Of a stretch of 64,000 nt of DNA, positions 26,602 to 38,451 are shown piece after piece. The notes under the pieces are model-generated. The model was not told where the DNA came from, made no database searches, and was given only the letters and a program-made list of their open reading frames with translations. A program made the translations under genes and the position numbers. The first letter of the stretch is position 1. The number at the start of each line of letters is the position of its first letter. The stretch lies in assembly GCA_035772735.1 (NCBI GenBank), contig JASDFA010000001.1, positions 131,689,001-131,753,000 of the forward strand, in the 5' to 3' direction. This DNA is from Datura wrightii. Its lineage: Eukaryota > Streptophyta > Magnoliopsida > Solanales > Solanaceae.

Positions 26602-27134
26602 CTACCCCACACTTAAAGCCTGTTCATCCTCGAACAACTCCATTTCATCTCATGCATACGAAGGACTCACAATTAACCAATTTAAGCAAGACGAGTCAAG
26701 CTAAGGCTACACCAATTGATTTATATAGGATGTTTAAAATAGAGCATATGATATTTGTAACAAACTAAAATCACATAAAACTAAGTTAAGACCTCCTAGC
26801 CTCAAGAATTGACTCTAAAATTCTTTAAACTCATGCAAATTAGCCAATCAAGAAGTCCGACGTGAATTTCATCCTTCCCATACCATGTGACCTCACAACA
26901 AGAGAGATGCCCGTTTTCACTCTTAGTTTTTCAATTTATACAAGTATGGGTATATATATAGAAATTAAGCTCACTCTCACAAAAAATTCACATGCAACAT
27001 GTATTTACCCATAAGCTTGCCCTTAGTAATATACACAAATTTAGGAACGTTTGAAAGTAATATCAAGTAGAACTTATCAGGTTGTAATGTAAGCTAAGGG
27101 ACGAGTAGGTACTATTCTTGCCAGTAATACTAAG
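26602..27134 (-). mobile_element. Athila 3' internal tail with polypurine tract and stem-loop
   Basis: Read on the minus strand, it ends AAGTGTGGGGTAG next to the 3' LTR, a polypurine tract. The stem-loop TTGTTCGAGGATGAACA lies at 26,621-26,637, 20 bases from the LTR. The rest has no coding frame. At 27,134 it joins a broken chromovirus LTR. Confidence 0.7.
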
Positions 27135-28323
27135 CTATGCATATAAAAACTTTAACTCAAAACATACCAAAAGCTGACAATATAATTAGGTGTCTTCGCT
27201 CCAAAACAATGTGGTAAGCTTAATTCGGAAAAATCATCATTCATACTTAACATATCAGCATTGCCCAAAGCTTTATTATACTTAGAAATACTCAATTCTC
27301 ATTGAAATTCATAATTCTAAACATGGGTAGCTTCAAGTCATGCTTTTCATTATAATATCTCATCATCATCATGTATTCATCACAAATCTCATCTTTCATG
27401 AACATCTCATCCATGGGCTTTTAATTCATTAAACTACAATCATGATTTTAAATTGAAAAAATTATAAATTTTGCCCATGCTTCATAATTCAATACTGGAA
27501 TCATAATCAAATCATACCCATGTATAAAAATAGAGGATTCATGCATTTGGGTTAAAACCACTTATATTAGACATAGAATTTCATACTTTAGAGAGGGTTT
27601 GGGCATGGGTATGAAAGAAATCACCTATTCATAACCTTACATACCTATTGGCAGCTGATTTTAATACTTCTTTAGATGCCGAATGGGAATTTGAAAAGAA
27701 ATTGATGAATGCTAAGCTTGATCACCCTCTCAAGTCTCCTATCTTGCATGCATGAATGAATGAGGCCTAAAATGAACTTAACCCTTTAAAAGTCACCATT
27801 CATAACTCAAAACATCATAGTTTAGGCTCTAGGAACTTAGAAATCACAAAAAGCCCATACTAAATTCGCAGAAATTATCTGTCAGGTGGTCCCGACGAGA
27901 GACCTAATGACTCATAGTCAAGGGTCATGACTCATGGATCCGGTCATGAAGTACACTGCTTGAGCTCCAAAAAAACCTTCCCTTCTTGGACCACGACTCA
28001 CCCTACAAATCTTGGGGACTGACAATGACTCGTAGGGTCCTTCCGTCGAGTCCAGTGCCTCCCTTCTTCTCTTTTCTTTCCTTACCCACCCCACAACTGA
28101 CATAACAACACGTGGGGCCTGACCACGAGTCGTTATCACCCCTGTGGAGATCCTTTCCCTCAAACATCCAAAACATCCTCACTAGCCTCTGCAGGAGCCA
28201 CATCATGACTCATGGGCTGCCCTAACGAGTCATCCCACAACTAGTTCTGTGCCTGATGCCAGTTTTTACACTTTTTCCCGTTTCAACTCCTGGGTCTAAT
28301 CTTTGGGCTTCCGGGATATAACA
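27135..28323 (-). mobile_element. Tekay-like chromovirus 3' LTR, truncated
   Basis: A 1,189-bp remnant that matches 34,600-35,785 (1,186 bp), the U3 half of the 5' LTR. The other half, equivalent to 33,421-34,599, is missing. The outer end of the LTR was therefore deleted, together with an unknown amount of flanking Athila DNA. The inner end reads GGGATATAACA at 28,323. Confidence 0.85.
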
Positions 28324-28358
28324 ATATCTCCCCCTTCGGAGAATTCATCCTCAAATGT
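28324..28358 (-). promoter_or_regulatory. Chromovirus polypurine tract and stem-loop
   Basis: The C-rich plus strand ATATCTCCCCCTTCGG directly follows the 3' LTR end; on the minus strand it is the polypurine tract that primes second-strand synthesis. Twenty bases from the LTR lies ATTTGAGGATGAAT (28,343-28,356), a decayed version of the hairpin seen in the other families. Confidence 0.75.
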
Positions 28359-28599
28359 TTGAAAGCCCATAGAAAAACAGAGAAAATGCAAACATCATAT
28401 TCAAATACTGATCAGTTAAATTGAAAACTAACGGAATGACTATCTCCGATTTGAATCACATAACTGAACTAATTTCATGAAGCATACACACATCCATATA
28501 CATAAAAGAAACTTGTGCACATGAACTGAACGTGAAAACTAATTAATGTCTGAGTGAAAAACTGATACCTCAAGCTAAAACTAGATAGGTAGAGAATAA

Positions 28600-29880
28600 A
28601 TGTGGGTATTTAGCCATCATATCCGCTTCGGCTTCCCACGTAGCTTCCTTAACATGCTGATTCCTCCATAAAACTTTAAATTAAGCTACTTCCTTGTTCC
28701 TTAGCCTTCGAACCTGACGATCCAATATTTATACATGAACCTCTTCATAGCTAAGGCTCTCTTACACCAACACTGTCCACCGGGAAAGCTATTGTTGGAT
28801 CACCCAAACACTTCTTCAAAAGTGATACGTGAAACGCAGGATGCATATAAGCTAATTCTGAAGGCCACTCCAACTCATAAACCACCTTGCCAACATGTCT
28901 CACTATCTGATACGGGCCGACATAGCGGGGACTAAGTTTCCCTTTCTTTCAAAATTGCACCACTCCCTTCATGGGAGACACCCTCAGAAATACCCAGTCA
29001 TCAACTTCAAATTCTAACTCACTTCTTCTCACGTCCTCATAAGACTTTTGGCAACTCTAGGTAGTTTTCAACTTGCCTCTTAGCAACTGAACCTTCTCCA
29101 TTGCTTCATGAACCGAATCCATCCCTATCATTGCCACCTCACCAACCTCATACCATCTGATGTCCGATCTACATCTTTGCCCGTAGAGAGTCTCGAACAG
29201 CGCCATCTAAATACTAGAGTGATGGCTGTTATTGTAGGCAAACTCGATCAGGGGAAAGTGATCATCCTAACCACCTTTGAAGTCAATCACGCATGCCCTC
29301 AACATGTCCTCGAGGGTCTGAATTGTCCACACCGCTTGACCATCCATTTGCTGGTGAAATGTTATGCTAAGCTTAACCGGTGTACCAAGCCCTTTTTAAA
29401 TGACTTCCAAAACTAAGAGGTGAATTGAGTACCTTTGTCAGAAATGACGGATAAGGGCACTCCATGCAATTGGACTAGCTCCCGGATATATAGTTTGGCA
29501 TAATCCTTTGCTGAATCTGTGGTTTTAACTGGTAGAAAATACGCAGCCTTGGTCAACCTGTCTACCAAAAACCAAATTGAATCATATTGTCGATGAGTAT
29601 GAGGCAGACCTGTGATAAAATCCATATTAATTTCTTCCAACTTCCAAGTAGGAATGTTGATATCCTGAAGCACACTTCCCAGTCTCTTATGCTCAACCTT
29701 TACTTGCTAACAGTTCGAACACTTGGCTACGAATTCTGCAATATCCTTCTCATGCCATTCCACCAATAGATTTCCCTTAACTCACAGTACATCTTGGTGG
29801 CACCTGGATGGATAGAATACCTGGATCCATAAGCCTTATGCAACATCGGGCTCCTCAAATCATCAACATTTGGAACACAT
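28600..29880 (-). pseudogene. Chromovirus integrase with chromodomain
   Basis: Integrase inserts the cDNA into the genome. The core reads INMDFITGLPHTHRQYDSIW and LVDRLTKAAYFLPV, then GVPLSVISDKGTQFTS, which give the first two catalytic aspartates. After a stop, QQMDGQAVWTIQTLEDMLRA comes from the block holding the third acidic residue; the usual Glu of QAERTIQ is Val here. The chromodomain at about 28,740-28,600 reads ILDRQVRRLRNKEVA, KVLWRNQHVKEATWEAEADM and AKYPHLF. Frame changes and stops occur. The domain order and chromodomain type suggest the Tekay/Del clade. Confidence 0.85.
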
Positions 29881-29888
29881 AAGCGACC

Positions 29889-30605
29889 CTAGTACCGAAG
29901 CACACCATCTACCCCTTTGGACAAGACCTCTACCTTCTGATTTTGAACGGCTTCCTTTAACATTACCAGAATCGGTTCCTCATCTTGCCTAGCTTTCACA
30001 TCAGTTACCAAGGATGACTCTGATCTATTCTGTTCAACAACACCGCCATCGGTTGAGTCGATCAACCTAACTCCTAACCTTGCGAGTCGATGTACATCTT
30101 TCACCGGATCCTTCTTTCTCTCATCCACATGGGACACACTCTCCATAGAGAGTCTATTAAGTGCGTCTGCTACCATGTTAGCCTTATCTGGATGGTAAAT
30201 GACACTCATACCGTAGTCCTTGAGTAGTTCCAACCACCTCATTTGTTGAAGATTGAGATCTTTCTGGGTAAACACATATTGAAAACTATTATGGCCCGTG
30301 AACACATCCACGTGGACCCCATACAAATAATGTCGCCATATCTTCAAGGAAAATACCCTCGCGGCCAACTCAAGATCACGGGTCGGGTAATTCTTCTCGT
30401 GGACTTTTAGCTTCCTAGAGGCATATGTTATAACCTTCCCATGCTGCATCAATACACACCCAAGTCCAATCCTTGAAGAATCGCAATACACCATGAATCC
30501 ATCGGTACCCTCGGGCAGGGTCAACACCGATGCTGAGGTAAGTCGGGTCTTCAACTCTTGGAAGCTCTTCTCACGAGCCTCTGACCATTGGAACTTCACC
30601 ATCAT
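29889..30605 (-). pseudogene. Chromovirus RNase H and integrase linker
   Basis: This is the longest open frame in the window at 238 codons. It starts after the RT thumb with [19 protein letters not shown]. The RNase H core reads [40 protein letters not shown] and [18 protein letters not shown]; the usual TDHKSLQY is TGHNSFQY, so one catalytic aspartate is Gly. It continues with [16 protein letters not shown] into the linker before the integrase. It shares a frame with the RT piece at 30,660-31,019. The enzyme would degrade the RNA template during reverse transcription. Confidence 0.85.
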
Positions 30606-30619
30606 CTAGGTCAATTTGA

Positions 30620-31560
30620 TCAAAGGTGCTGCAATAGATGAGAAAACCTCAACAAATCTTTAATAGTAGCCGACTAAACCCATGAAACTCCAAATATCGG
30701 AAGGATTCACGGGTCTAGACCAATTCTTCACCACCTCAAGTTTTTGAGAATCTACCTTTATGCCCTCACTTGATACCACATGGCCCAAAAAGGCTACGGA
30801 GTTCAACCAGAACTCGCACTTGATGAATTTGGCATATAATTGATGATCCTTGAGGGTTTGAAACACTACTCTCAAATGAGCAGCATGCTCCTCCTCACTC
30901 CAAGAGTATATCAAGATGTTAACAATGAACACGATCACAAACATATCCAGGTATGGATTTAACACCCTATTCATCAGGTCCATAAAAGTTGCAAGGGCAT
31001 TCCTTAGTCCAAAAGACATAACTACAAACTCATAATGACCATACCACGTCCTGAAGGCTATCTTCGGGATGTCACTCGCCCGAACACTGAGCTGATGGTA
31101 CTCGGATCTGAGATCTATCTTTGAGAAACACTTGGAAACCTAAAGTTGGTCATATAAATCATCAATACTGGGAAGATGATACCTGTTATTAATGGTGACA
31201 TCGTTCAATTGCCGATAATCAATACACATGCGAAGAGAACCATCTTTCTTTCGGACAAACAGAACTAGTGCACCCCATGGGGACTTGCTCGGTCTAATGA
31301 TACCCTTATCTAACAAGTCTTTCTACTTTCTTTCAACTTCTTTAGCTCGGTTGGAGCCATTTTTTAAGGAGGAATGGATATAGGCTGCGTGTCAATAAGA
31401 AGGCCAATACCAAAGTCAATCTCCCGCTCGAGAGGAACACTTGGCAAATCATCAGGAAAGACCTCTGGATACTCACATAGTACTGGAACTGACTGGATAG
31501 TCGGGGTCTCGGACTCAACATCCTTAACCCTAACTAGATGGTACACACAACCCTTAGAAA
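30620..31560 (-). pseudogene. pol: Chromovirus reverse transcriptase
   Basis: It reads [15 protein letters not shown], then [20 protein letters not shown], a stop, and the fingers and palm in shifted frames. [17 protein letters not shown] and [20 protein letters not shown] follow. The catalytic FIDD is FIVN here, so both aspartates are lost. It ends with [19 protein letters not shown] and [11 protein letters not shown], the usual connection to RNase H. Two frame changes are needed across the domain. Confidence 0.85.
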
Positions 31561-31631
31561 TTACCTTCGTAGTCTTGAGGTAGGAAATGAAAGACCTACA
31601 GGCATGGCTGAACTACCCTTCCATTCTAAGA

Positions 31632-31960
31632 CTAGCTCACTCGAAAATCTGAAACTACTACCCGGGTTCTATAATTAACTGAAGCATCGCATGCAAATAG
31701 CCCACCCATGCCGAAAATAACATCAAAATTGGTCATGGCTAACTCTATCAAATCTGCGGAGGTGACCTTCTGAAGGACTGAGACTGGGAAATTTCTATAC
31801 ACCTGTCTAGCTATAACTGACTCACCTACTGGAGTAGAAAATGAGAAGGGCTCTAACAAGACTTCGGGACTGACTCGGAAGCTACTAGCCACATAAATTG
31901 TCACAAAAGACAAGGTAGCCCCTGGGTCTAATAGAGCATAAACATCAATATGGAAAACTC
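31632..31960 (-). pseudogene. Chromovirus aspartic protease remnant
   Basis: On the minus strand an ALLDPGATLSFVTIYVASSF-like block carries the protease active site in the DPG form. It continues with FSFSTPVGESVIARQVYRN and LIELAMTNFDVIFGMG. The frame differs from gag, so at least one shift lies between them near 31,950. Confidence 0.75.
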
Positions 31961-32011
31961 ACAATATAGCAGTGACCATGTCCGGGGAGACCTCCTGCTC
32001 CTGATGGGATG

Positions 32012-33211
32012 CTAAGGAATAGAATCTGTTCTTTGCTGACCTCCAATCATGCTAGTATATGCCGCCCGATGGGTTGAGTGTGTGGGAGGGGTTGCTGAAC
32101 TAGAAGATGGGCCTCGGGCCCCAACTTGATCCTGTCTCGCTACTAGGCAATCCCTAAGCATGTGTCTGGGATACCCACACCCGAAACAAGCACCTGAACC
32201 TGCCAAGCACTAGCATGTGTGCCCTCGACCACATCTGAGAGAAGCTGGGATGCTAGAATCGGCAGGTCTGCTACTCTGACCCCTCGATCCTGATGCTCGC
32301 TCTCTTTGATCATGTCTAGGCTTGGATGGCACACTCAATGCCGAAGATGCTGGGGCTGATGATCTTTGGTGGGTCGACTGTCGATGCCCACCACCTGACC
32401 TCGATTGTGAGAATTTGTGGTCATTGGTCCTAACCCTCTTGGCCTCCCTCTCTCTCAGATGTGCCGCATCCATCTTTTGTGCGTACAACACTATCCTTGG
32501 AAAATCCATGTCTTGGTGGAGCATAGCGGCCCTACTATCCTTGTCCAAATAGCCTGCTACTCCATGCTTGAACCTGCTCACCCTCGCTCTCTAATCAGCT
32601 AATAACTCTTGGGCATATTTTGATAAGCGAGTGAACTTAAGGGCATACTCTTGTACTATCATTCTCCCTTGCTTCAAATTCACAAACTCATTTGCCTTCA
32701 GCTCACTCATCTCACTAGAGAAGAACCAGTCTACGAATGCAACATGGAACTCTTTCCAAGTGACAGGACCTACTCCGGCAATCTTGCTATCCTTCCATTG
32801 GCAAAACCAGATATGCACGACCCCTTTCAACTAGTTAGAGGCCAACTCTGCACACTCAACTCCATTCACCCACATGACATGGGTGATCTTGTCAATCTCA
32901 TCTATGAACTCATGCGGGTCCTTATCTACCTTGGACCCAAGGAACTCCGGCTGGTTTATCCTTAAGAAGTCTCTAACTCGAGCTGGTGTTGTATTGCCGT
33001 TTTGCAAAACTTGCGCAACGGCCTGTTGATTGACCTGAGCGGTCAAAGCTTGTGCAAGAAATTGAATAGAAGCCAGGAACTCAGCGTGAGCGACTCGCTC
33101 CGGTGCTTGGTGCTCCTAAACTAGTAGGGCTTGCTGGTGCCCATTATCGTTCCTATCCTCATGGCCTTCACTATTCCCATTTCTCCTACCATTCACTCTT
33201 CAAGGAGCCAT
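32012..33211 (-). pseudogene. gag: Chromovirus gag, one frame with in-frame stops
   Basis: From an ATG at 33,211 (MAP, then a stop) one reading frame can be followed for 400 codons. It reads VRDFLRINQPEFLGSKVDKD, VTWKEFHVAFVDWFF, FVNLKQGRMIVQEYALKFT and LSKYAQELLAD, the gag core. It then passes a basic, Ser-rich stretch and ends with an intact zinc knuckle CFGCGYPRHMLRDC (C-x2-C-x4-H-x4-C). At least five in-frame stops interrupt it, but no frameshift is needed. It lies directly after the primer site. Confidence 0.85.
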
Positions 33212-33404
33212 GATTATGCAATTGTGAATAGGAAAAATTAGAAGGATAGAAAGACTTCTTATCACACGACATAGATCATGAAAGAAGGGAACATTTCCTA
33301 AATATCTCATAGCCTCTTCATCATAAGTGTGGAGCGCTTCACACCTATGAAAAAGACTCTACTTAACGGGGCTTTCAGACACCCTAGGACACCTAAAACC
33401 TATT

Positions 33405-33416
33405 CCTTTGATACCA
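33405..33416 (-). promoter_or_regulatory. Primer binding site, tRNA-Met type
   Basis: On the minus strand TGGTATCAAAGG lies four bases from the LTR end at 33,421. It has two differences from the exact initiator tRNA-Met site TGGTATCAGAGC. Confidence 0.85.
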
Positions 33417-33420
33417 AGTT

Positions 33421-35785
33421 TGTCACGACCCAAACGGAGGCCTGGACCGCAACACGGGACAAGGAGTCCCGAGAGACCCCAAGTCGACCCATGCCATAAG
33501 CATACATCTAACTCAATCAAGAAACTGAACTATCAACAATATACTCATAGCGGAAGACTAACTTGAACATAACATCAGATTATGAAATTCGAAGCTGGAT
33601 ACATATATATATCTGAAAAGCCTCTAAACCTGACGAGTTAATGGGACAATACCCCAACTAACTCAAAAAAACTGAAACTGAAATACATAAAGGAAAGCTG
33701 AATAGTTTAGTCCTCGGGAAATAAGGACTCAACCACAATAAGAATGTTAACTCTGAAAAGCTGACTACGAGCAGGGCTGCACTTGAGATGCGGGTCCTAT
33801 ATCATGAAACAATACAGCATAGAGTATACGGTCAGTACGTGGAATGTACCGAGTATGCAGTGTAAGTAAAACTGCTAAAGTAAACAAAAATCATTTAAAG
33901 ACAATGCATGAGATAACATAACCATTAAGAGTTTGAGAGTAAGGCTTGCATGCATTATTTCTGAAATCATGATCTCTTCATAACATAACATAACATAACA
34001 TAACTTCATAACATCATTACTTAATCGATTGACTCAATGTTGAATTCTGACATTTATAAGTAAAGTTGAACATTGAGTCAAACCTGCTTTAGTACATGCA
34101 TATATGTATAAATCTCGTGAGTAATGAATATGCATATTTGAAATCATGAGGAACAATGGGAGACTCGTCTTTTAACGACATACCATGATAGAGCTTACAT
34201 GGTCCCAACCATCAAGCTCAAGTGGGCAGAGCCGTCCAAGGCCTTGCCAGGACTTGGGATAATACCATGATATCAATATCGAGTTGAAGGCCCATTCGAG
34301 CAGGGGAAGCTCACGAGGGAGGTCCCTAGATAATATGTATAATAGTGTAAACCTACGTTGGCGTGTAGTTTTGAGGCATATGGTGATCGACCCTTAGCCT
34401 ATTTGGTGCTAGACATTACTCCCAAAACATGCATACGCTCTACATTGTTTTATAATAAAGCTCAACATTGTCTATTGATGAAGTTCAATGATCAAATACA
34501 TCTCGAATATGAAATCATTCATATGAGAAGCTTTAGCTTAACACATACCACAAGATGAAAATATAATTTGGAGCCTTACCTCCAAAACCATGTGGTAACC
34601 TATGCATATAAAAACTTTAACTCAAAACATACCATAAGTTGACAATATAATTAGGCGTCTTCGCTCCAAAACAATGTGGTAAGCTTAATTCGGAAAAATT
34701 ATCATTCATACTTAACATGTCGGCATTTCCCAAAGCTTTATTATACTTAGAAATACTCAATTCTCATCTAAATTCATAATTGTAAACATGGGTATCTTCA
34801 AATCATGCTTTTCATCATAATATCTCATCATCATCATGTATTCATCACAAATCTCATCTTTCATGAACATCTCATCCATGGGCTTTTAATTCATTAAATT
34901 ACAATCATGATTTTAAACTGAAAACATTATAATATTTGCCCATCCTTCATAATTCAATAGTAGAATCATAATAAAATCATACCCATGTATAGAAATAGAA
35001 GATTCATGCATTTGGGTTAAAACCCCATATATTAGACATAGAATTTCATAATTCAGAGAGGGATTGGGCATGGGTGTGAAAGAAATCACCCATTCATAAC
35101 TTGCATACCTGTTGGTAGCTGATTCTAACACTTCTTTAGATGCCCAATAGGAATTTAAAAAGAAATTGATGAATTCTAAGCTTGATCACCCTCTCAAGTC
35201 TTCTACCTTGAATGCATGAATGAATGAGGCCTAAAATAAAATTAACCCCTTTAAAAGTCACCATTTATAACTCAAAACATCGTAGTTTAGGCCCTAGGAA
35301 CTAAGGAATTACGGAAAAGCCCTAAATTCGCAGAAATTAACTGTCAGGTGGTCCCAACGAGGGACCTAATGACTCGTCGTCACGGGTCATGACTCATGGA
35401 GCTGGTCATGAAGTACACTGCCTAAGCTTCAACAAAACCTTCCCTTCTTGGACTATGACTCACCCCACGAATCATGGGGACTGACCACGACTCGTGGGGT
35501 CCTTCCATCAAGTGCACTGCCTCCCTTCTTCTCTTTCCTTTCCTTACCCAACCCCACGACTAACCTAACAACTCGTAGGGTCTAGCCACGAGTTGTTGTC
35601 ACACCCGTGGGATCTTTTCCCTCAAACTTCCGAAACTTCCTCACTGGTCTCCCCACGAATCACATCATGACTCATGGGCTGCACTAATGAGTCATCCCAC
35701 GACTCGTTCTGTGCTTGATGCCAGTTTTTACATTTTTCTCTGTTTCAACTCCAGGGTCTAATCATTGGGCTTCCGGGGTATAACA
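33421..35785 (-). mobile_element. Tekay-like chromovirus 5' LTR
   Basis: A complete LTR of 2,365 bp in minus orientation, from TGTCACGACCC at 33,421 to GGGGTATAACA at 35,785. The U3 part at 35,340-35,720 holds many ACGACTCGT and ACTCATGG near-palindromes. A block of about 56 bp is repeated at 34,543 and 34,627 (period about 84). Relatives of this LTR occur at 1-1,088, 1,089-3,272, 27,135-28,323 and 55,360-56,137. Confidence 0.9.
33980..34004. repeat. (ATAAC)5 microsatellite
   Basis: Five repeats of the pentamer CATAA/ATAAC lie inside the 5' LTR. The related copy near 55,880 has only traces. Confidence 0.85.
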
Positions 35786-36942
35786 CTTAAACTCAGTGCA
35801 CATTCTTAGTTCAGGACATATTTAGTAGACTCTTAACACAACAAATACGAAGAATTCAAAGTTAAGCTTCAAAGTATACAAAGTCATATTCGAGAACCTA
35901 GGTGTCTCAAATAAAGTCGTACAATTGCTAAACATTCTTCTCAATTAACACCACTTGCATCTTACAATCATGTATAACACTCAACAAGAACATCAAGCTA
36001 TCAATCAGCTAAGGGTTCAAAAACAAAACCTACAGACTAAGTTTCCCTCCAGACGGTCGTCATTCATCCATCATCAGGAAAAGTCCCTAACTATGACTAA
36101 AATCATTATGTACAGACGAAACAGAAAAATTATTCTCTCGGTTCAAAGTCCCCCCTTTGAAAAAGAACCGAAAAGAAAAACCAAAGGGTGGGTGAAATGT
36201 GCTCAACAAATAATTCAAATCAAACCAATTTTAGACCATGCATGAAATTCACCCAAAATTACTTAGCACAAAATTTTAAATTTCCCTCATCCCACACTTA
36301 AAATATGCTATTTCCCCAAAGCATCATTTAGAATCAAAATAAAAGTGCACTATACTTCCTGAGGCCTCTAGGCCTAGCTAGCAGCATGTATTGTCACTAT
36401 TAAACACATGGGTCACCGACCCCACACTTGCAATTTCCCATGCTCCTTAGCATCTGCTTCTCACAGTACTCAGACTTCCCCTTTTTCCTGTGCTTAAGTC
36501 ACCAAAACAACAACAACAAACTGAAAATAAAAAAAGTCAAAAATAAAAGAAAAATAAAATTATACCTGTGGTACCCTTAGATTGCCTCCCAAGCAGTGCC
36601 TGATTTTACGTCATGGCACGATGTGAATATCCTTTTTAGGATATCCTTACACAAGCATTCTCTTTTGGGAACCATCTTCTCTTCTTCTTATTTTTAGAGG
36701 GAATAGCCTCCACCCTGTCCCTCTTTTCTTTAGTTACTTCCTTCAAATGATTTCTGCCATTAGTCTCTGGCTTAAATGCGACAGTGGACCTATGGAGTTA
36801 ACCACCCCACACGTAGCATTTGTAACCACACTGATCTTTCAAAGATCTCTGTAGTGTGTGGGTGGGTTGATCTCCTGGTATACTCTAAAGATCTCTTCTT
36901 CATCATTTAACCTCCATTTTAGGGTACCAACTCTCACATTGA
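35786..36942 (-). mobile_element. Athila internal region downstream of protease
   Basis: About 1.16 kb on the 3' side of the protease remnant of the split Athila. The block ATTGCCTCCCAAGCAGTGCC at 36,580 is the reverse of the GGGAGGCAACC region at 9,608 in the plus-strand Athila. CATCCCACACTTAAA at 36,286 is purine-rich on the minus strand. No RT or other coding frame is visible. It is cut at 35,785 by the chromovirus LTR. Confidence 0.65.
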
Positions 36943-37505
36943 TTATTGCTCCATCAGTAGCAAGAATGGCCGTCCGAGGATTAGGGTTACCTTATAATCA
37001 ACCTTAAAATCAAGAATAATAAAATTAGCGAGTATAATAAATTTACCTACTTTGATGAGAAGTTCCTCAATAATTCCCTCCGGGGCCACTGTTGACTTAT
37101 CTGTCAGCTGTAGCATCACTCTTGTGGGCCTTGGCTTCCCCAAACTCAATGTGTTGAACAGAGATAGGGGCATCAAATTCACTGCCACCCCTAAGTCACA
37201 CGAGTCCCTCATTTTTCCAACTTCACCAATTTGTACGAGGAGGGTGATACTCCCAGGGTCTTTGAGCTTATTGGGCATTTTGCTCATTACCCTATAACTG
37301 CACTCCTTAATGTGTGCCATAGTCTGGATATCCACCAGCTGTACTTTGTTGGCCACCATATCCTTTTTACTTATCGTACTTAGGCATTCCCTTCAAAATA
37401 TCAATAAGAGGAAAATTTATGTGAACTTCTTTGAAGGTATCAAAGAACTTGTTAAAACATGCTTCCACCTTGCTCTTCTTGATCCTTTATGGGAATGGCG
37501 GTGGT
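36943..37505 (-). pseudogene. Athila gag end and aspartic protease
   Basis: The open frame at 37,359-36,943 reads MAHIKECSYRVMSKMPNKLK, DPGSITLLVQIG, CDLGVAVNLMPLSLFNTL, GKPRPTRVMLQLTDKS and VGKFIILANFIILDF, then LILGRPFLL. The active-site Asp of CDLG is present, unlike the copy at about 9,050. Upstream, at about 37,500-37,380, the reading PPPFP and a block ending GMPKYDK are the gag linker. The other part of this gag lies at 50,130-51,830, beyond the inserted element. Confidence 0.8.
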
Positions 37506-38214
37506 TTCCATGCCCCAAAACTTGGGGAGGGCACGACTGGCTCCCGATACCTGACTTACCGGGAAGCCGGCTATATATCATCTGTAACTATAACACCTAG
37601 GCATTCCAGGCCACCTGTCACAATAAATTGGAGTAAGCATCTAGAACCATAAGGTCTCAACTACCATAAATAAATAACTGAAATGCTGATAAGTCCATGA
37701 CTATGCTAAACCAAGAAACGAAAAGCCAACAAGGCAACAAACTGAATAATACCGTACATACTAAGTCCACAAAGCCTCTAATGAGTAAACTAAACAGATG
37801 GTTGGAATAGGGCTCCGGCCTACTTGTAACTATAACTCAAAACTCAAGCTGAAATAACTAGGTCCTAGCTCTAGGAAGGAAGGAGCATACCAATACATCC
37901 GCTGATCTCACGAACCGCTACTGCAAATGACAATCCCAGCCTCTGCCTGCACCTGCGCACGAATGCAGGTCCCCAGGGGAAGGGACATAAATACGAATGA
38001 AATGTACTGGTATGTAAGACTGAAAATTGTAAACATATAAGATAGCAATGATAACTGAGCAAACAATTAAGAATAGTAACAACCTAAAATCCTGAAAACT
38101 GAAACTTGACAATAACTCAATAATGAAGAGTAAATGCAACCAAGTAATGCACAAACAATGTTATAAATATAATGTAGGCATCCAACCAACCATAAACTTC
38201 ATGTAAAAATGCCT

Positions 38215-38451
38215 CCAGCTGATATACACACCAAGGTAAAATAAAAATATCTCTAGCCGGTGTACCATACCGGAGTAAAATAAAAATATCTCCAGCCGGT
38301 GTACCATATCGGGGTAAAATAAAAATATCTCCAGCCGGTATACCATACCAGGGTAAAATAAAAACATCTCCAGACGATGTACCATACCAAGGTAAAATAA
38401 AAATATCTCCAGTCAGTGTACCATAACGGGGTGGAATAAAAATATCTCAAT
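38215..38451. repeat. 39-bp tandem array, six copies
   Basis: The unit contains CCGGTGTACCATACCGG and TAAAATAAAAATATCTCCAG. The first and last copies are more diverged. Because 39 is divisible by three, the minus strand shows a spurious open frame with a repeated HRLEIFLFYPGMV motif; I do not regard it as a gene. The other LTR has the same array. Confidence 0.9.

Noticed and set aside
38161..38450. Open frames with a repeated HRLEIFLFYPGMV motif
   Set aside because: They arise only because a noncoding 39-bp tandem unit is divisible by three; the array lies in an LTR, and the two LTRs do not keep the same frame.
38215..38451. Regularly spaced repeats that could suggest a CRISPR array
   Set aside because: The units are contiguous without unique spacers, and the context is a plant retrotransposon LTR.
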